64,000 nucleotides of DNA, from contig CAVWNR010000003.1 of assembly GCA_963756525.1 (NCBI GenBank), forward strand, positions 124,001-188,000, written 5' to 3'. A program made the translations under genes and the position numbers. The notes below the pieces were generated by a model. The model saw only the letters and a program-made list of their open reading frames with translations. It had not been told where the DNA came from and did no database searches. This DNA is from CAVWNR01 sp963756525 (GTDB lineage Bacteria > Actinomycetota > Actinomycetes > Mycobacteriales > Jatrophihabitantaceae). Of the stretch, positions 16,286-24,927 are shown piece after piece; position 1 is the first letter of the stretch; the number at the start of each line of letters is the position of its first letter.

Positions 16286-17235
16286 GACGACGGGGCGGCC
16301 GCGCGGTCGCGGCGCCGCAGGCTGCCTGGGTCATACGGCCCGCGGACGGTGAGCAGCGGGCGGCGGCGGCGGAACCGCCGCTGATCGAGCAAACGCGCCT
16401 GCTCTTCCAGATCCGGTGACCACGGCCGGCGGCTGCGGGCCACCCATCCGGCGCCGGCCAGGGTCAGGGCCAGCCCGCGCAGGTAGTCACGGTTCTTCGG
16501 CGTATCCGCCAGGGTGAATGCCGTCCAGCGCAGCGCACCGGGCAGCGGCCGATGCAGCCACGCGTTCCACAGGGTGTTGCGCATGCCGAATGCGCGCAGG
16601 TACGGCGCGTTCGCCTGGCTGGGCTGGTGGCGCATCACGATCTCGGGCACGTAGCGCATCTGCCAGCCGAGCCGGGCCAGCTTGAACGCGAGCGTCTCCT
16701 CCTCGCCGCCGATGAAGAACCGCGGGTCGTAGCCTCCGGCCTGCTCGTACGCGGCGACACGGACGATCACCGCGCCGGCCATGAAGCTCAGCAGCACCGT
16801 CCCGGGCATGCCGTGCCCGTCGGGCAGTGGGCTCTCGGCCATCTCCACGGAGATCGGGTCGAGCTCGCCGCTGTCGCCGACCAGGATCCGCGCGTTCACC
16901 AGTCCCAACCGGGGGTGCCGGTCGAGCAGGTCGGCCGCGGTCGCCAGCCCGTCGCGTTGGTACCAGCCGTCGTCGTCGCAGATCGCCACGTAGGGCGTAC
17001 GGGCAGCGGCCACTCCGACGTTGCGGCCGGCCGCGCCGATGTTGCGCGGCAGGGTGATCACCTCGAGTTGCGGATACTCAGCGAGCACGCTAGGTGTCTC
17101 GTCGGTCGAGGCGTTATCGACGGCGATGACCGGCAAGCGCAGGGCGACCAGCTCGTCGAGAATCCGCCGCAGCCGGTGCGCGCAGTTGTAGGTCAGCAGC
17201 ACGATGCTGACCCGCCGGGCGAGATCGTCCGTCAT
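16282..17235 (-). CDS. Glycosyltransferase family 2
   Basis: A 317-residue GT2 (GT-A fold). It opens with VSIVLLTYN, has VDNASTDETPSV at residues 40-50 and the metal-binding acidic triplet CDDDGW at 86-91, and the acceptor-region block FFIGGEEETLAFKLARLGW. It resembles rhamnosyl- or mannosyl-type transferases acting in the cytoplasm on lipid-linked or activated acceptors. ATG 17235 follows AGGAGGTG by 8 nt. The upstream GT9 frame runs 122 nt into this gene; the downstream overlap with the cyclase is the usual ATGA. Confidence 0.87.
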   Translation of the reverse strand: MTDDLARRVSIVLLTYNCAHRLRRILDELVALRLPVIAVDNASTDETPSVLAEYPQLEVITLPRNIGAAGRNVGVAAARTPYVAICDDDGWYQRDGLATAADLLDRHPRLGLVNARILVGDSGELDPISVEMAESPLPDGHGMPGTVLLSFMAGAVIVRVAAYEQAGGYDPRFFIGGEEETLAFKLARLGWQMRYVPEIVMRHQPSQANAPYLRAFGMRNTLWNAWLHRPLPGALRWTAFTLADTPKNRDYLRGLALTLAGAGWVARSRRPWSPDLEEQARLLDQRRFRRRRPLLTVRGPYDPGSLRRRDRAAAPSS

Positions 17236-18184
17236 CGTCGTTCACCTCCTGGGCTTCGAGTTGGACGCAGGCGCGGAACGCCTCCCACACCGGTATGGCG
17301 AGCAGCGCCGGGTCCGGGTGATCGGCGTGCGGGTCGCCCCGGCCGTTACCGTGCCACACGACCCGATGCCGCGGGTCGGCCGGCGGGCCCCAGACTGCCG
17401 GCGAGACCGGGCCGAACAGCGTCACCGACGGGGTGCGGTAGTTGGCCGCGGCGTGCGCGACGCCGGTGTCGCCGCTGACGACCAGGCGGGCGTGCGCGAC
17501 CAGGGCGAGCAGCTCGGCCAGGTCGAGCGGCCCGGCGTCGTGCACCCGGGCCGCGCTGGCCACGGCGCGCGCGATCTGCTGCTCCGCCGGTCCGGCGGTG
17601 ATCAGCGGCCGGTGCCCCGCGGCGCGCAGCATGATCGCCAAGGCGGCGAAGCGTCCCGGCGGCCAGCGCCGCGCCGCCGCCTTCGCGCCGACGTGCACGA
17701 CGGTGACCCCACGGGGGACGTCCTGGCCGGGCGGGACGGGCAGCATGCCGGCCACGCCGGGCCAGTCCCGCTCCGGCAGCTGCAAGCCTTCCGCGACGAG
17801 ACGGCACCAGCGATGCACCTCGTGCTCGTCGTCGCGCCACTGCGGGCCGCCGGCCTGGAAAGCCGGCGGGCCGGCCTGGAAGGCGAGCAGGCGGCGCGGG
17901 GCGTGCTCGGCCAGCAGCCGGCGGCTGGCCGGCCCGTTGCCGTGCAGGTCGATCGCCAGCTCGGCGCCGCGCGGCGCAGCGTCGATCGGGTCCAGCTCGT
18001 GCGCGTGAACGGTGTCGTCGACGAGCCCGCTCAGGCGCGCCAGGTCGTGCAGCTCCCGCGGCGTGGCCAGGACGATCTCATGCCCCGGCAGCGCCCGGCG
18101 CAGGAGGGACAACGCCGGCAGGCCGGTCAGGAAGTCGCCGAGGCCGAGCGCGCGGAGCACCAGGACGGTGGGGCGTGCGCTCAT
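17114..18184 (-). CDS. Glycosyltransferase family 9 (heptosyltransferase-like)
   Basis: A GT-B enzyme resembling ADP-heptose:LPS heptosyltransferases: ALGLGDFLTGLPALSLLRRA at residues 12-31, HVGAKAAARRWPPGRFA near 164-180 and SGDTGVAHAAANYRTPSVTL near 237-256. Residues 103-114 contain a tandem FQAGPPA-type duplication. The homologous part ends near residue 316; the remaining ~40 residues are an out-of-frame reading of the next GT2 gene. A single missing base near the end would explain this, because the expected TGA of an ATGA junction is present at 17234-17232 one frame away. Its donor is probably ADP-heptose or a similar nucleotide sugar. Confidence 0.85.
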   Translation of the reverse strand: MSARPTVLVLRALGLGDFLTGLPALSLLRRALPGHEIVLATPRELHDLARLSGLVDDTVHAHELDPIDAAPRGAELAIDLHGNGPASRRLLAEHAPRRLLAFQAGPPAFQAGGPQWRDDEHEVHRWCRLVAEGLQLPERDWPGVAGMLPVPPGQDVPRGVTVVHVGAKAAARRWPPGRFAALAIMLRAAGHRPLITAGPAEQQIARAVASAARVHDAGPLDLAELLALVAHARLVVSGDTGVAHAAANYRTPSVTLFGPVSPAVWGPPADPRHRVVWHGNGRGDPHADHPDPALLAIPVWEAFRACVQLEAQEVNDDDGRSRPAGQHRAADLQLRAPAAADSRRAGRPALAGHRRR

Positions 18185-19425
18185 GAGCCGCCCCTTCGTG
18201 ATTGCGCAACTTTCTCCCGCGAGGCGCCGGAGAAAGTTGCACGATCGTGAGCGGCGTGCAGGTAGCTGCGCTCGGTGAGCCGCGCCACCTGTGACCAGGT
18301 GTAGTGCTTGCGCACGCGCTGCTCGCCGGCCATTCCGTACGCCCGCCGGCGTGGCGGGTCGGCCAGCAGGTCGGCGATCACTCGGCCGGCCAGGTCCGGG
18401 GAGCGGGGCGGGAGCAGCGCGCCGGTCACGCCGTCGACGACGGTGTCGATCAGCCCGCCGACCGCGGCACCGACGACCGGCACGCCGCAGGCCATCGCCT
18501 CTAGCGCAACGATGCCGAACGGCTCGTACCAGGGCAGGCAGACCACGACATCGGCGGAACGGATCAGCGACGGCAGCTCGGCGTGGGGCACCTGACCGAG
18601 CAGGCGCACCCGGTCGCCGACGCCGGCGTCGCGGGCCGCCCGCATCAGCCGCCGCGCTTCGACATCATTGGCCAGGTCCGCCGCGGGAGGTCCGCCGGCG
18701 ACGAGCAGCTCGGCGTCCGGTAGTTCGCGCAGCGCAACGATTGCGTCGTCCACACCTTTGCGTGGCACGAGACGTCCGATGACGAGCAGCCGCGGCCGGT
18801 CGCCGCGCGGGGCAATCGGCCCCTCCGGCACGAACAGCTCGGTGTCGACACCCGATGGGACCACGTCGATCCGCTGCCGCGACGCCCGCAGCGCCGCTAG
18901 CTCACGCACTTCGTCGGTGCAGGTCGCGACGATCCGCGTCGCCTCACGTGCGACCCGCGCCTCGATGCCGATCCGCTCCGGCGGGCTCGTGTCGGCGCGG
19001 CCCTGGAAGCGCCGCTTGACCGTCCCCAGCGCGTGAAACGTCTGCAGTACCGGGATGTTCAGCTCGGCCGTCGCCTCCAGCGCGGCCAGCCCACTCATCC
19101 AGAAGTGCGCGTGCACAACCGCCGGCGGCCTGCGCGCCAGTCGCCGGGCGAGCACCGCGGCGAGCGGCGGGATGTGCGGCAGCAGCTCGTCCTTGCCGAC
19201 GGGTGCAGCCGGTCCGCACGGCAGGTGCTCGACAACCACCCCGGGGCAGAGCAGCACCCGGCTCGGCAGGTCCGGCGAGTCGCGCCGGGTGTAGACGACC
19301 ACGCTGTGCCCGCGCTCGGCCAGCGACGAAGCGAGCGACGCGACATGCACGTTCTGGCCGCCGGCGTCGACGCCTCCGATCGCGGCCAGTGGGCTGGCGT
19401 GTTCGGAAACCAGGGCGACCCTCAT
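18181..19425 (-). CDS. Glycosyltransferase family 4
   Basis: A 414-residue GT-B retaining transferase. The N-terminal domain has AIGGVDAGGQNVHVASLA and HAHFWMSG; the donor domain has VIGRLVPRKGVDDAI, LLGQVPHAELPSLIRSADV and the EX7E block EPFGIVALEAMACGVP. It resembles mycothiol- or sucrose-phosphate-type and mannosyl GT4 proteins. Its last ~18 residues (ATFSGASREKVAQSRRGGS) are encoded by a palindromic repeat and look like an added tail. It starts ATGA-overlapped with a mini-ORF and ends ATGA-overlapped with the GT9 gene. Confidence 0.88.
   Translation of the reverse strand: MRVALVSEHASPLAAIGGVDAGGQNVHVASLASSLAERGHSVVVYTRRDSPDLPSRVLLCPGVVVEHLPCGPAAPVGKDELLPHIPPLAAVLARRLARRPPAVVHAHFWMSGLAALEATAELNIPVLQTFHALGTVKRRFQGRADTSPPERIGIEARVAREATRIVATCTDEVRELAALRASRQRIDVVPSGVDTELFVPEGPIAPRGDRPRLLVIGRLVPRKGVDDAIVALRELPDAELLVAGGPPAADLANDVEARRLMRAARDAGVGDRVRLLGQVPHAELPSLIRSADVVVCLPWYEPFGIVALEAMACGVPVVGAAVGGLIDTVVDGVTGALLPPRSPDLAGRVIADLLADPPRRRAYGMAGEQRVRKHYTWSQVARLTERSYLHAAHDRATFSGASREKVAQSRRGGS
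18206..18240. repeat. Palindromic repeat inside the GT4 3' end
   Basis: GCAACTTTCTCC (18206-18217) and GGAGAAAGTTGC (18229-18240) form a perfect 12-bp stem with an 11-nt loop; the flanks extend imperfectly (CGTG..CACG). A related GTGCAAC/GTTGCAC pair occurs at 31419-31458. It is a candidate extragenic palindrome that became coding for the GT4 C-terminus. Confidence 0.6.
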
Positions 19426-19478
19426 CCGGGGTCCCCGGCGAAGCGTGAGCGAAGCGAGTGCTTCCTTTGGGTTTTCAT
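19422..19478 (-). CDS. 18-residue linker mini-ORF between glycosyltransferase genes
   Basis: ATG 19478 overlaps the stop of the upstream glycosyltransferase (ATGA), and the TGA at 19424-19422 overlaps the ATG of the GT4 gene (ATGA). The peptide is basic: MKTQRKHSLRSRFAGDPG. Its likely role is to keep ribosomes moving across an inserted spacer so that the next gene stays coupled; the peptide itself may be inert. A second mini-ORF with a similar ending lies at 20416-20478. Inferred from sequence only. Confidence 0.5.
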   Translation of the reverse strand: MKTQRKHSLRSRFAGDPG

Positions 19479-20419
19479 CCGGTCACCTCCTCGAGCACGC
19501 TGTTCCAATCGGCGAGGAAACGCGCTAGGCCGTAGCGCTGCAGCGCGTACGCCCGGGCGGTCTTGCCGGCCAGCCGAGCCGCCTCGGGTTCGTGCAGGTA
19601 GCCGCGCACGGCGTCGACCAGCAGCCCCACGTCGGTGCTCACAACGCCCCCACCGGGTGGAACCGCCTCGACGACCTCGGTGCCGGCCAGCGCGACGACC
19701 GGCATGCCGAGCTGCATCGCCTCGATCAACGACAGACCCAGCGAGGTCCACCGCACCGGGTGCAGGTACACCCGTCGCCGGGCCAGTTCGGCGTGCATCG
19801 CGTGCTGCGGCAGGTCCTCGAATGCCCTTATCGGAGGGGGCAGTTCTCGCACGCCCATGCCGAAGACGTCGAGCGGCGCGGCCCTCGCGAACGCCGGCAG
19901 CAGGTCGGTGCCGACCATCCGGCCGCGGCGGCACGGCTCGTTCACCACGACGGCAGCGCGCGGCAGCTCGCCGGTGTAGCGCGGGCCCGGGTCGACGACG
20001 CCGTGCTCGATCACCCGAGTCGGCCCGCGGCCGCTGTCCCAGTAGGTCGCGTTGAAATGCGTGACGTGGACCAGCCGGATGTCGGCGCGGTCGGCGAGCG
20101 GGTGCCGGCTGGCCACCGGGTGCGGCTCGGGGGCATTGTGCTCGAGGTAGACGGCCGGCACGTCTCGCCCGGGCACGCGGCGCGTCCAGCTCTCGGCGAG
20201 CGCGAGCTCGTGCGGCCGCTGCAGCAGGATCAGGTCCAGCGGCTCGGTGGCGAGCTGGTCGGGCGTGCGCTCGACGACGCTCTCCGGCCAACGCCAGGTC
20301 CGCGCCCGGCCCAGCCCGTCCGGGCCGCGATCGGGTAGCACCGGGACGACGTACTCGTGCGGGCCCTGCACGAACGCCGTCGTCCAGCTGCCGTGGACGT
20401 GCCAGAGCAGGATTCTCAT
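19475..20419 (-). CDS. Glycosyltransferase, GT-B fold (GT1/GT4-like)
   Basis: A 314-residue GT-B protein. It opens MRILLWHVHGSWTTAFVQGP, has VYLEHNAPEPHP and THFNATYWD in the acceptor half, and ends with the donor-site block TSLGLSLIEAMQLGMPVVAL, the equivalent of the EX7E motif. It is shorter than usual for GT4. Family membership is clear; the sugar is not. It is flanked on both sides by mini-ORFs, each joined by an ATGA overlap. Confidence 0.82.
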   Translation of the reverse strand: MRILLWHVHGSWTTAFVQGPHEYVVPVLPDRGPDGLGRARTWRWPESVVERTPDQLATEPLDLILLQRPHELALAESWTRRVPGRDVPAVYLEHNAPEPHPVASRHPLADRADIRLVHVTHFNATYWDSGRGPTRVIEHGVVDPGPRYTGELPRAAVVVNEPCRRGRMVGTDLLPAFARAAPLDVFGMGVRELPPPIRAFEDLPQHAMHAELARRRVYLHPVRWTSLGLSLIEAMQLGMPVVALAGTEVVEAVPPGGGVVSTDVGLLVDAVRGYLHEPEAARLAGKTARAYALQRYGLARFLADWNSVLEEVTG

Positions 20420-20478
20420 CCAGGGCCCCCGCGGGATCGTGGAGCGCCAGCGAAGCGATTTCGTGGGGTGGTTCTCAT
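20416..20478 (-). CDS. 20-residue linker mini-ORF between glycosyltransferase genes
   Basis: ATG 20478 overlaps the GT9 stop and the TGA at 20418-20416 overlaps the next ATG, giving ATGA junctions at both ends. The peptide is MRTTPRNRFAGAPRSRGGPG. It shares the RFAG...PG ending and Arg-rich character with the mini-ORF at 19422-19478, suggesting that both spacers derive from one repeat family. Confidence 0.5.
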   Translation of the reverse strand: MRTTPRNRFAGAPRSRGGPG

Positions 20479-21515
20479 GCGGGGACGCCGATCCGCCGGG
20501 AAGCTAGCTGGTCGACGGCCGCGACTACCTGCTCGGCGGTGACGGAGCTGAGGCAGGGATGCCCGGGAACGGGGCAGGTTCGCGCGCGAGTGTCCCGGCA
20601 GGGCGCGGATTGCTCGCCGAGCACGACCGTGTCGGCGCCGTAGGGCGCCCAGCGGACGGCCGGCACGGTCGGCGCGAACAGTGACACCACCGGCGTGCCG
20701 ACCGCCGCGGCCAGGTGCGCCGGCCCGGTGTTGGCGACCACGGCCACGGTGGCCCGCTGCAGCAGCGCGGCGAGGCCCATGACGTCCAGTTGGCCGCCGA
20801 GGTCACGCACCTGTCCGGGAAGCTGCCCCGCGCCGGCGACCTGCGCGGTCAGCTCCGCCTCCCCCGCACCGCCGGTGACCAGCACCGGCCAGCCACGAGC
20901 GGTCAACGTTGCGACGACCTCGCACCACCGCTGCTGCGGGTAGGCCCGCGCCGGCGCGCTGGTGCCGGGATGAACGGCCACATAAGGGCGTGCCGGCAAC
21001 GCGATCGGCGCCGTCAACGGCTCACGCAGGGCGAGTCGGCCGTCGTCGCCGGCGGGCAACTCGAAACCGGCGGCCCGCGCGACGGCAAGCATCCGCACCG
21101 GCTCGGGCGCATCCGGCGGGGACGGCACCCGCACGTCGAGCAGCGCGCCCGGATAGTCGTCGCTGATCGCCGCGATCCGCTGCACGCCCGCCATCCGCAA
21201 CAGCAGCGCGGTCGGTAGCGCCGATTGATGGAAGGACGTGAGGATCAGTGCGGTGCCCGCCTGCAGCGCTGCGATCTGCCCGACGACGCCGACGAGATCA
21301 CCGCTGTCGACACTGGGCGGGTCGGCCGCGATCCACGGGCAGTTCCAGGTCAGCACCGTCTCGACGCCGGGCAGCAGCCGGGCCACCGCGGCACCGTGCG
21401 GTCCGGCGAGCACCGCCGCCGGTCCGCCGGCCGCCGCCACCGCGCGGATGGCCGGTCCGCAGACCAGCATGTCGCCCATGCCGTCGAGGCGAACGACCAG
21501 CGCGCGCTCGCTCAC
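20475..21515 (-). CDS. Glycosyltransferase family 9 (heptosyltransferase-like)
   Basis: A 346-residue second GT9. It opens VVRLDGMGDMLVCGPAIRAV, has VAVHPGTSAPARAYPQQRWC as the phosphate-binding block and VVANTGPAHLAAAVGTPVVS as the donor-binding block. The C-terminus has several cysteines (SAPCRDTRARTCPVPGHPCL), also seen in other GT9 proteins. The GTG start overlaps the stop of the GT2-phosphatase fusion. Two GT9 genes plus a GmhB-like domain suggest transfer of two heptose or heptose-like residues. Confidence 0.87.
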   Translation of the reverse strand: MSERALVVRLDGMGDMLVCGPAIRAVAAAGGPAAVLAGPHGAAVARLLPGVETVLTWNCPWIAADPPSVDSGDLVGVVGQIAALQAGTALILTSFHQSALPTALLLRMAGVQRIAAISDDYPGALLDVRVPSPPDAPEPVRMLAVARAAGFELPAGDDGRLALREPLTAPIALPARPYVAVHPGTSAPARAYPQQRWCEVVATLTARGWPVLVTGGAGEAELTAQVAGAGQLPGQVRDLGGQLDVMGLAALLQRATVAVVANTGPAHLAAAVGTPVVSLFAPTVPAVRWAPYGADTVVLGEQSAPCRDTRARTCPVPGHPCLSSVTAEQVVAAVDQLASRRIGVPA

Positions 21516-23023
21516 GGCCGAACCCCTGGCAGCACGGCATCGACCGCGTCGGGGAGCGTGGCGTACACCGTCGGCGCGGAGTCGATCTCACCCTGCTCGG
21601 TGGCGGTGGTCGGTACCAACACCGGGGATGCGCCGGCGCCGTGCGCGGCGTCGACGTCGGCGCCGATGTCGCCTATCAGCACGCACTGCTGCGGCGTCAC
21701 CCCCAGCTCCGCGGCCGCCTCGCGCACCAAGCCGGGACGCGGCTTGCGGCAGTCGCAGCCCTCACCCGGCGCGTGCGGGCAGATCCGCCACACGTCGAAC
21801 GGACCCAGCAGCCGTTCGACCCGCTCGTTCACGGCGTCGACCTGCTCGCGGGTCAGCGCGCCTCTGCCGATCGCCGACTGGTTGCTCACCACGCCGAGCG
21901 CGACGCCGGCGGCGCGCAGCCGGTCCAGCGCGGCGGCCGCACCGGGCATCGGCTCGACGCGGTCCGGGTCACCGTTGTACGGGACGTCGCGCACCAGCGT
22001 CCCGTCGCGGTCGAGCAACACGGCGGCGACGCGGTAGCGGCGCACCGCCGCCCACGACGGCGCGCGGCGGTAGCGCAACGTGCCGTGCAGCCAATGCGCC
22101 ACCGCCGCCGGGGGAATCGCCGCGCTCGTCACCGTCATCGCGGCGACCTCGCGTGCGGTCCGCGGACCGGGCGCGATCCGGGCCCAGGCGAACTGCGCGG
22201 TGGCAGACGTCCAGCCGGCGGCGAGAACCGTGGCCAACCGGCGGCGGCGCGCGGCCGAGGCGGTGCATGTGGCGACGGCCATCGTCGTCACGAGAACGTG
22301 CATCGGCCGTCGACCGATCGTCGCGCCTGCTCGGCGGCGCCAGTCCCGGCCGTGCAGGCGCCGCATCAGCGCGTCGTCGGCGTTGCCGCGCTGCCGGGCC
22401 ACGCTGATCCACCAGCTCTGCGGCCGAACCGGGTGCAGCGTGCGGCGGCTTCCGGTCGTCAACCGGCATCCGGCGTCGAGCACGCGCAGCGCGAGCTCGG
22501 AGTCCTCCCGGAAGGCGCGGGTGAACCGCTCATCGAAACCGCCGACTTCGCTCAGGATTGCGCGCCGGTAGGCCATGTCGGCGGTGATCCACCGCGCGCC
22601 GGCGAGGCCCATCGTCTGTCGCTCGGCGTCGGTGGGGCGCCTACCGGCGGGCGCCGGCACGGCCAGGATGCCTTGCACGCCGGCCACATCCGGTTCGGCC
22701 TGCTGCAGGTCGCGCTGCAGGTCGGTCAGCCAGGACGGCGTCACCTGCACGTCGTCGTCCAGGAAGACCACCCACTCCGCGCCCACCGCCGCGCGCCATC
22801 CGGTGTTACGCGCCGCCGCCGGGCCGCGACCGCCGGAGCGGCGCAGCGTGACCCGCCCGTCGAGCCAGCCCGGCGAGGCCACCCGCAGCGGGCCGTCCGG
22901 CCGGGGGCGGTCGTCGACGACGATCACGCGCGCCGGGCGCGGACCGTCGCACGCGCCCAGCGACCGGAGCAGCGTGGCGAGCGACGCGCGCCCGACCGTC
23001 GGGATGACAACCGAGACGGTCAT
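21512..23023 (-). CDS. GT2 glycosyltransferase fused to GmhB-like HAD phosphatase
   Basis: A 503-residue two-domain protein from ATG 23023. Residues 1-300 are a GT2 (VSVVIPTVGRASLATLLRSL, VVDDRPRP, EWVVFLDDDVQVTPSW, FREDSELALRVLDAG). Residues about 335-500 are a HAD phosphatase of the histidinol-phosphate/GmhB class: VLLDRDGTLV, GVVSNQSAIGRG, the zinc-site pattern CPH..CDC in ICPHAPGEGCDCRKPRPG, and IGDIGADVDAA. GmhB removes the 7-phosphate of manno-heptose 1,7-bisphosphate. Joining it to a glycosyltransferase is unusual. Both junctions are 4-nt overlaps. Confidence 0.87.
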   Translation of the reverse strand: MTVSVVIPTVGRASLATLLRSLGACDGPRPARVIVVDDRPRPDGPLRVASPGWLDGRVTLRRSGGRGPAAARNTGWRAAVGAEWVVFLDDDVQVTPSWLTDLQRDLQQAEPDVAGVQGILAVPAPAGRRPTDAERQTMGLAGARWITADMAYRRAILSEVGGFDERFTRAFREDSELALRVLDAGCRLTTGSRRTLHPVRPQSWWISVARQRGNADDALMRRLHGRDWRRRAGATIGRRPMHVLVTTMAVATCTASAARRRRLATVLAAGWTSATAQFAWARIAPGPRTAREVAAMTVTSAAIPPAAVAHWLHGTLRYRRAPSWAAVRRYRVAAVLLDRDGTLVRDVPYNGDPDRVEPMPGAAAALDRLRAAGVALGVVSNQSAIGRGALTREQVDAVNERVERLLGPFDVWRICPHAPGEGCDCRKPRPGLVREAAAELGVTPQQCVLIGDIGADVDAAHGAGASPVLVPTTATEQGEIDSAPTVYATLPDAVDAVLPGVRP

Positions 23024-24654
23024 CCGGGCCTCCGGAGCAGGAACGGCCCGATGGCCAGCACGTCCAGCGGCGTCGAGCCGAAGCACTCCAGCGCGTCGCG
23101 GATGTCGTCGACCATCGGCCGGCCGGCGGTGTTCAGGCTGGTGTTGACCACGACCGGCAGTCCGGTGCGCCGCTCGAATCCGTCGAGCAGCCGCCCGAGC
23201 GCCGGCTCGTCGCGACGGTCGACGGTCTGGATGCGCGCCGTGCCGTCGACGTGGACGACGGCGGGGATGCGCTCGCGCCAAGCGGGGTCGACGTCGTGCA
23301 CGAACAGCATGTACGGCGAGGGAACCGGTCCGCGGCCGAACAGTTCGCCGGCCCGCTCCAGCACAACCATCGGCGCCACCGGGCGAAACTGCTCGCGTCC
23401 CTTGATCGCGTTGAGCCGCTCGAGGTTGTCTGCGCGACCGGGATGGGCGAGCAGCGATCGGTGCCCGAGCGCACGGGGCCCGTACTCGCTGCGCCCCTGG
23501 AACCACGCGACGATGCGGTCGGCGGCCAGCTCGGCGGCGACCGCCTCGGCGATGTCCGGCGGACGCTCGAACGGCAGCCGAGCCGTCCGCAGGGCCGCCT
23601 CGATCGTCTCGTCGCCGAATCCGCGGCCCAGCGCGGCCGTGTCCATCGCTGCGACCTGCTCGCCGAGCTCGCCGGCGACGGCCAGCGCGCCGCCGAGTGC
23701 CGTGCCGGCGTCGCCCGCCGCGGGCTGCACCCAGACCTCGTCGAACGGCGTCTCGGCGTAGATCCGCGAGTTGGCCACGCAGTTGAGCGCGACGCCGCCG
23801 GCGAGCGCCAGCCGGCGGGCGCCGGTCTGCTCGTGCAGCCAGCGAGCCAGTTGCAGCAGCGTCTCTTCCAGCACCGCCTGCAGGCTGGCGGCCAGGTCTG
23901 CATGATCCGCTGTCCACGCCTCCGCCGGATCCCGCCGTTTGGCCAGCACGTCCCAGTCGACCCCTGCAGCGACGAAGCCTCCGTCGCCGGTGGCGTGGAC
24001 CAGCTCGCGCAGGTAGTCGAGGTGGCGCGGCTTGCCGTAGGACGCCAGCGCCATCACCTTGTATTCGTCGCTGCTGCGCAGGAAGCCGAGATGGTCGGTG
24101 GCCTCCTCGTAGAGAAGTCCCAGCGAGTGCGGCAAGAGCTGCGAGTAAAGCGGTTGCAGCTCGCCCTGCCGGTAATGACCGGCCAGGTGACTGTGCCGCT
24201 CGCCGCGGCCGTCCAGCACGAGCACGGCACAGTCGCCCCCGAACGGGGCAGCGAGCGCCGCGGACGCCGCGTGCGCGACGTGGTGCGCGACGTAGCGCAG
24301 CTTCGCCGGGTCGAGACCCGAAAGCGCCGCCGCCAGGAACTCCCCCGCGCGCTCGGCGTAGGTGTGCCGAAGGTGATCCCAGGGGTCGTGCAGGCCGAGC
24401 TGCTCCGGCGGCAGGTGCAAGGCCGGATCGAAGGAATACGTGATCGCATCCAGGTCCTCAGCCCGCACGCCCCCCTCGGCGAGGCACCAGCGAGCCGCCT
24501 GGTCCGGCGTCTCCCATGCAGCGAACGGCACCGGCCGCTTACCGTGCTTGCGCCGACTGAAGCGCTCCTCCTCCGCTGCGGCGACGGTCACCCCGTCGAC
24601 GACCAGCGCGGCAGCCGGGTCATGGTAAATCGCGTTGACGCCGAGAATCCGCAT
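23020..24654 (-). CDS. O-carbamoyltransferase, NodU/CmcH family
   Basis: A 544-residue carbamoyltransferase that moves a carbamoyl group from carbamoyl phosphate, through carbamoyl-adenylate, to a sugar hydroxyl. The Kae1-like N-terminal domain has NAIYHDPAAALVVDG, EEERFSRRKHGK, HHVAHAASA and LALAGGVALNCVANS; the C-terminal domain has GRSEYGPRALGHRSLLAHP and NTSLNTAGRPMVDD. It is the first gene of the nine-gene glycan operon, starting at ATG 24654. Its product should decorate the glycan or a nucleotide sugar built by the downstream enzymes. Confidence 0.9.
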   Translation of the reverse strand: MRILGVNAIYHDPAAALVVDGVTVAAAEEERFSRRKHGKRPVPFAAWETPDQAARWCLAEGGVRAEDLDAITYSFDPALHLPPEQLGLHDPWDHLRHTYAERAGEFLAAALSGLDPAKLRYVAHHVAHAASAALAAPFGGDCAVLVLDGRGERHSHLAGHYRQGELQPLYSQLLPHSLGLLYEEATDHLGFLRSSDEYKVMALASYGKPRHLDYLRELVHATGDGGFVAAGVDWDVLAKRRDPAEAWTADHADLAASLQAVLEETLLQLARWLHEQTGARRLALAGGVALNCVANSRIYAETPFDEVWVQPAAGDAGTALGGALAVAGELGEQVAAMDTAALGRGFGDETIEAALRTARLPFERPPDIAEAVAAELAADRIVAWFQGRSEYGPRALGHRSLLAHPGRADNLERLNAIKGREQFRPVAPMVVLERAGELFGRGPVPSPYMLFVHDVDPAWRERIPAVVHVDGTARIQTVDRRDEPALGRLLDGFERRTGLPVVVNTSLNTAGRPMVDDIRDALECFGSTPLDVLAIGPFLLRRPG

Positions 24655-24822
24655 TGCCCGTCCTATCGCGAGGATCGCCGACGCGCCGGCATCTTCGGCG
24701 CGCAGGCGACATCAGCGGCGGCGGTCGCCGCGTCATCCCGGCCGCTGCGGTTCAACGGCTCACTCAATCAGATATCACAGAGTTCCTCGACTCGCCACAG
24801 GGCTGCTGTTACCTGGCGCTGT

Positions 24823-24847
24823 GATTGGCCGGTCGGACATGCGGGTA
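24823..24847 (+). promoter_or_regulatory. SigF/SigB-like promoter of the lactate operon
   Basis: GATT (24823-24826), 16-nt spacer, GGGTA (24843-24847), 80 nt before ATG 24928. It fits the looser GNNT-N14-16-GGGTA form reported for Streptomyces SigB. The 273-nt gap to the divergent carbamoyltransferase holds no gene. Confidence 0.4.
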
Positions 24848-24927
24848 TAGACCGGGCATCGCGGCAGACGAGCCGCAGCCCCAGCCCGGATGGCCGGTCG
24901 TCGTCGCGCCCGGGTGGGAGTCCCCGA

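Noticed and set aside
23251..24927. Upstream extension of the D-lactate dehydrogenase frame
   Set aside because: It is antisense to the carbamoyltransferase and lacks family similarity; the ATG at 24928 has a ribosome site and homology starts soon after.
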